Shown piece by piece: positions 6,167 through 8,618 of a DNA stretch of 8,618 nt. Where the stretch lies: assembly GCA_031290715.1 (NCBI GenBank), contig JAITNA010000053.1:1-8618 (forward strand), written 5' to 3'. The notes under the pieces are model-generated. The model was not told the DNA's origin. It worked only from the letters and a program-made list of their open reading frames with translations, and did not search any database. Within the stretch, counting starts at the first letter, position 1. Each line of letters begins with the position of its first letter. Both the position numbers and the translations under genes were made by a program. Source of the stretch: Eubacteriales Family XIII. Incertae Sedis bacterium. Lineage in GTDB: Bacteria > Bacillota > Clostridia > Peptostreptococcales > Anaerovoracaceae.

Positions 6167-8596
6167 CCGCGTCGGCGGAGTTGAATGGGAAAGCGGCGAG
6201 TCGAAAGTGAAGCCCTCGAGCGCGGATTCCTCTTCGGTTTCGGCGGCCTCTTCTTCCGGTGTTTCCGGGACTGCCTCGGCTTCCTCTATTTCGAATCCCG
6301 CTGTTGCAAATTCCGCCGTTTCGGACTCCCCGGTTTCGTATTCGAGGGATTCCGGCGGCGCCGCGGCCGGCCGCAAGGGATCCGCGCCCTTTAAGGGAAA
6401 GGCCTGCGTCAATTGCTCCAATTCCCTCAGCCAGTCCGGCTTTTCCTCCGGCTCGTATTCCGTTCCCAATTCGTCGGTGAAAGCCCCCTGTTCTTCCTCA
6501 ACGGGAGCCCACTCCGGCACTTCTTCTGCGGCTTCCGCTTCCGCGTCGATTTCAGATTCCGCTTCGGGCTCGATAATTTCCGGCGTTTCTTCTATGGCTT
6601 CCGGCTCGATATCCTCCGGCGTTTCTTCCGTTGTTTCCGGTTCTTCTTCAGGTGTTTCCGGCAACGCATCAAAGATAGACCGCTCCGGCTCGTATTCCGT
6701 GACCTCCGGCGCGATATCCGCCGGTTCTTCCTCTGCGGCTTCCGGCTCGATATCCTCCGGTGTTTCTTCCGCAACTTCCGCTTCCGGCTCGATTTCAGCG
6801 TCAGCTTCGGGCGCGATATCCTCCGATACTTCTTCCGCTTCGATTTCAGATTCAGCGACGACATCCTCCGCCGTTTCCGATTCTTCTACGGCTTCGGGCT
6901 CGGCAATCTCCGGCGCTTCTTCCGTTGTTTCCAATTCTTCTGCTACAGCTTCCGATTCGATATCCTCCGGTGATTCCGCTTCTTCCGCAACTTCCGGCTC
7001 AAGTATAAAGGGCGGCCGCTCCGGCGCGTATTCCTCCGCCGGCTCTTCTTCCGCGGCATCCGATGTACCCGGCGCTTCCGATTCCTCTATGGATTCCGGT
7101 TCGGCGTTCTCCGGCGCTTCCGATTTTTCCCCGAAAATTTTCGGTCCGAATACAAAGGTTGATTGCGCCGGCGCAGCGGCATCCGCCGGCTCCGGCTCGC
7201 TTTCAGCCGCGGCAGCCGCCGGCTCTTCCTCGGTGAGTACAAACGTCGGGATGGCAAATCTTTCTCCGTCCTCGAACGTTTCTTTGACATCATATTGCTC
7301 AAAGGCCGCATACGAATCCGCCGGCTGTACCGAATCCGAATCGCCGAATTCCAAGTTTTTTTCCGTTGCAAAAGCGGCCGCGTCCGTTTCTTCTGATTGT
7401 TCCTGCTCCGCGAATGCCGCGGCTTCCGTTTTCAAATCCGACACAGGCGCGGGTCCATGCTGAAAAGCGTGTCCGTAGTCCTTGCCGTCGAACTCAAAGC
7501 CGCCTACCGGCTCGGGAACGCGTACGGCGCGGATGCCCGGAACAGAAGGCGCCGGCGTTTCCGGCTCTGTTTCTTCTCCCGTTTCGGGGATGTCCTCAAA
7601 AAAGGACGCTTCACACGTTTTATAAGAATCTTCCGCTTCCGGCGCCGGCCGTTTGAGCTCCTCCGCCGCGCCGGGAAACTCCAGATTGGTTTCTTGCGCG
7701 GCCGCGGGAGCTCCGGCGGCCGTTCCCGAAAGCTGCCCCTCAAATACGTGCGCCTCGGTTTTGAAATCCGAAGGCGGCTTGGGCCCATGTATGAACGCGT
7801 GCCCATAGTCGCGGCCGTCCGCGGGGAACGCGGCGAAGCTTTCCGGCTTTTCGTTCTCGTCCTGTTTTTCGCTTTCGCCCGGCTTTTCGCTCTCGTCCGG
7901 CTTTTCAAGCTCCGTATCTACACGGCTTCGAATCTCGCGCAGCATATCGTGATCCGCTTTTTTGAGATAGTCTTCTATTCTATCTCCGACCAACGATTTT
8001 GCGTTTTCGCCCGTGACAAGAATCTCGGGCGCAGGCTCGGGGGCCGAAAGCAAGTCCTCGTCAATTCGGCTTCTGGCTTCCTCGACCGCAGATTCGCGTT
8101 TGCGCAGCCGCTCAAATTCCTGATCCAACAGCTCCTGAAATTCTTCGTTCTTTTTGCTGACGTCGAACATCGCCTTTTCATCTTCGCCGACGCGAAGCGT
8201 GAAAAGGGGATCGCGCGGCGGGGCTTCCTCATCGGATGGCGGAGGGATTGCCGGCTCGGGATGTTTCGCCGCTCTGTCGCCGAAAATGAACTCACTCGTA
8301 AATTTCCGGAGCGGGCGGCCTTCCGCCGTTGTGCTTTCGGGCTCCGTCGTTGTGCTTTTGGGCGCCTTCGCGGGAACGGGGGCGTGCTCCATCGGCTCGC
8401 GGGAAAAGAATCCCGTTCCATGCGCCGAGGTTTTCCCGGCGCTTCTTTTTTTGCGCCGTTCATCCAGACGTTCCTTGGCACTCGTCCTGCTATCATTGCA
8501 GAGGATTCGATTGATCGCCTCGTCTTTTTCCCGATCCAAAGGATTCTTTCCCTCGTCCGTATGATTCTGCATGTTTTCGTGAACCTCACCGTCCAT
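6164..8596 (-). CDS. Very acidic, repeat-rich, probably disordered protein of unknown family
   Basis: 810 residues, no signal peptide, no membrane segment and no recognised family. The first 65 residues are charged, with a basic cluster (KERLDERRKKRS at 41-52). Residues 145-180 and 198-232 look like charged, possibly coiled-coil helices. A hexapeptide repeat of the EKPDES type spans 231-253. Two copies of a 51-residue unit with DYGHAF-x-HGP lie at 257-307 and 367-417. From about 450 to 700 the chain is Glu/Pro/Ala-rich with repeated PEDIEPEA-like motifs, followed by islands with aromatics such as PDWLRELEQLTQAFPLKG at 720-737. It ends at a TAG, but the same frame continues open into the membrane-anchored ORF downstream. 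The ATG has AAAGGGGA six bases upstream; a second ATG at codon 9 is possible. It appears to lead the operon with UPF0182 and serS. A cytoplasmic scaffold or adaptor is conceivable, but no function is shown by the sequence. Confidence 0.82.
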   Translation of the reverse strand: MDGEVHENMQNHTDEGKNPLDREKDEAINRILCNDSRTSAKERLDERRKKRSAGKTSAHGTGFFSREPMEHAPVPAKAPKSTTTEPESTTAEGRPLRKFTSEFIFGDRAAKHPEPAIPPPSDEEAPPRDPLFTLRVGEDEKAMFDVSKKNEEFQELLDQEFERLRKRESAVEEARSRIDEDLLSAPEPAPEILVTGENAKSLVGDRIEDYLKKADHDMLREIRSRVDTELEKPDESEKPGESEKQDENEKPESFAAFPADGRDYGHAFIHGPKPPSDFKTEAHVFEGQLSGTAAGAPAAAQETNLEFPGAAEELKRPAPEAEDSYKTCEASFFEDIPETGEETEPETPAPSVPGIRAVRVPEPVGGFEFDGKDYGHAFQHGPAPVSDLKTEAAAFAEQEQSEETDAAAFATEKNLEFGDSDSVQPADSYAAFEQYDVKETFEDGERFAIPTFVLTEEEPAAAAAESEPEPADAAAPAQSTFVFGPKIFGEKSEAPENAEPESIEESEAPGTSDAAEEEPAEEYAPERPPFILEPEVAEEAESPEDIESEAVAEELETTEEAPEIAEPEAVEESETAEDVVAESEIEAEEVSEDIAPEADAEIEPEAEVAEETPEDIEPEAAEEEPADIAPEVTEYEPERSIFDALPETPEEEPETTEETPEDIEPEAIEETPEIIEPEAESEIDAEAEAAEEVPEWAPVEEEQGAFTDELGTEYEPEEKPDWLRELEQLTQAFPLKGADPLRPAAAPPESLEYETGESETAEFATAGFEIEEAEAVPETPEEEAAETEEESALEGFTFDSPLSHSTPPTR
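6497..6976 (-). repeat. Degenerate Glu/Pro repeat region in the acidic protein
   Basis: Residues 541-700 contain about seven or eight variants of a nine-residue motif related to TPEDIEPEA, for example at 542-550, 562-569, 591-598, 612-620, 624-632, 659-667 and 672-679. Two copies are recent at DNA level: 35 bases at 6596-6630 and 6737-6771 differ at one position and are 141 bases (47 codons) apart. Confidence 0.8.
7346..7498 (-). repeat. DYGHAF-HGP repeat, copy 2
   Basis: Residues 367-417 of the acidic protein. The unit reads DGKDYGHAFQHGPAP, then SDLKTEA, and closes with NLEF at 414-417. It aligns without a gap to copy 1 exactly 110 residues earlier. Confidence 0.85.
7676..7828 (-). repeat. 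DYGHAF-HGP repeat, copy 1
   Basis: Residues 257-307 of the acidic protein. The unit reads DGRDYGHAFIHGPKP, then SDFKTEA, and closes with NLEF at 304-307. Nearly invariant Tyr, Gly, His and Pro positions inside an otherwise low-complexity chain suggest a conserved short functional segment. Confidence 0.85.
7843..7914 (-). repeat. 18-bp tandem repeat encoding EKPDES-type hexapeptides
   Basis: Four 18-base units start at 7843, 7861, 7879 and 7897; the last is degraded. They encode a run of EKPDES, EKPGES, EKQDEN and EKPES in the acidic protein (residues 231-253). Copy-number change would stay in frame. Confidence 0.8.
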
Positions 8597-8602
8597 GGAT
8601 GG

Positions 8603-8610
8603 TCCCCTTT
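8603..8610 (-). promoter_or_regulatory. Ribosome binding site of the acidic protein gene
   Basis: AAAGGGGA on the - strand, six bases before the ATG at 8594-8596, supports that start. The promoter of the putative operon lies beyond the right edge of the window. Confidence 0.65.
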
Positions 8611-8618
8611 CCGTAACG

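Noticed and set aside
5883..7463. 526-codon Ser/Ala/Gly-rich + strand frame resembling a serine-rich surface protein
   Set aside because: The Ser-Gly-Ser pattern is the complement of Glu/Pro/Ala codons of the acidic gene. The - strand ORF is longer, has a good RBS and has structured repeats.

Overview
This is a GC-rich bacterial window holding five protein-coding units: one on the + strand, cut by the left edge, and four on the - strand in the same orientation. I see no tRNA, rRNA, CRISPR array, insertion sequence or origin. The SerRS coiled-coil wording, the AGGAGG-type ribosome binding sites, a DUF234-type ATPase and a UPF0182 membrane protein together suggest an uncultured anaerobic Bacillota of the class Clostridia. 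That placement is an inference with moderate to low confidence.

Layout: 1-1350 (+) is the 3' part of an AAA+ ATPase of the ATPase_2/DUF234 family with a PD-(D/E)XK nuclease-like C-terminus. It converges on serS (1388-2659, -), a complete seryl-tRNA synthetase. Upstream of serS, 41 bp away, lies a 1008-residue UPF0182-family membrane protein (2701-5727, -). Another 31 bp upstream is a small single-pass membrane protein (5759 to about 6007, -). The last unit is an 810-codon, very acidic, repeat-rich protein (6164-8596, -), whose ribosome binding site is just inside the right edge.

The four - strand genes lie head to tail with short gaps and no visible terminator between them, so they look like one transcription unit whose promoter is outside the window. 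Transcript order would be acidic protein, TM protein, UPF0182, serS. The first three may form one envelope system: a disordered acidic cytoplasmic protein, a proline-rich tail-anchored protein, and a seven-helix membrane protein with a large outer domain. That is inference from adjacency and topology.

The most unusual spot is the junction at 6005-6166. The acidic ORF ends with TAG, yet the same frame stays open for another 134 codons in a similar style and ends in a membrane anchor. The TAG is embedded in a perfect AGGAGGT Shine-Dalgarno sequence, but no ATG, GTG or TTG follows at a usable distance; only an in-frame ATC lies 11 bases after GGAGG. The sequence cannot decide between a non-canonical AUC start, a lost start codon, a nonsense mutation or recoding of one long protein, and a distant GTG start.
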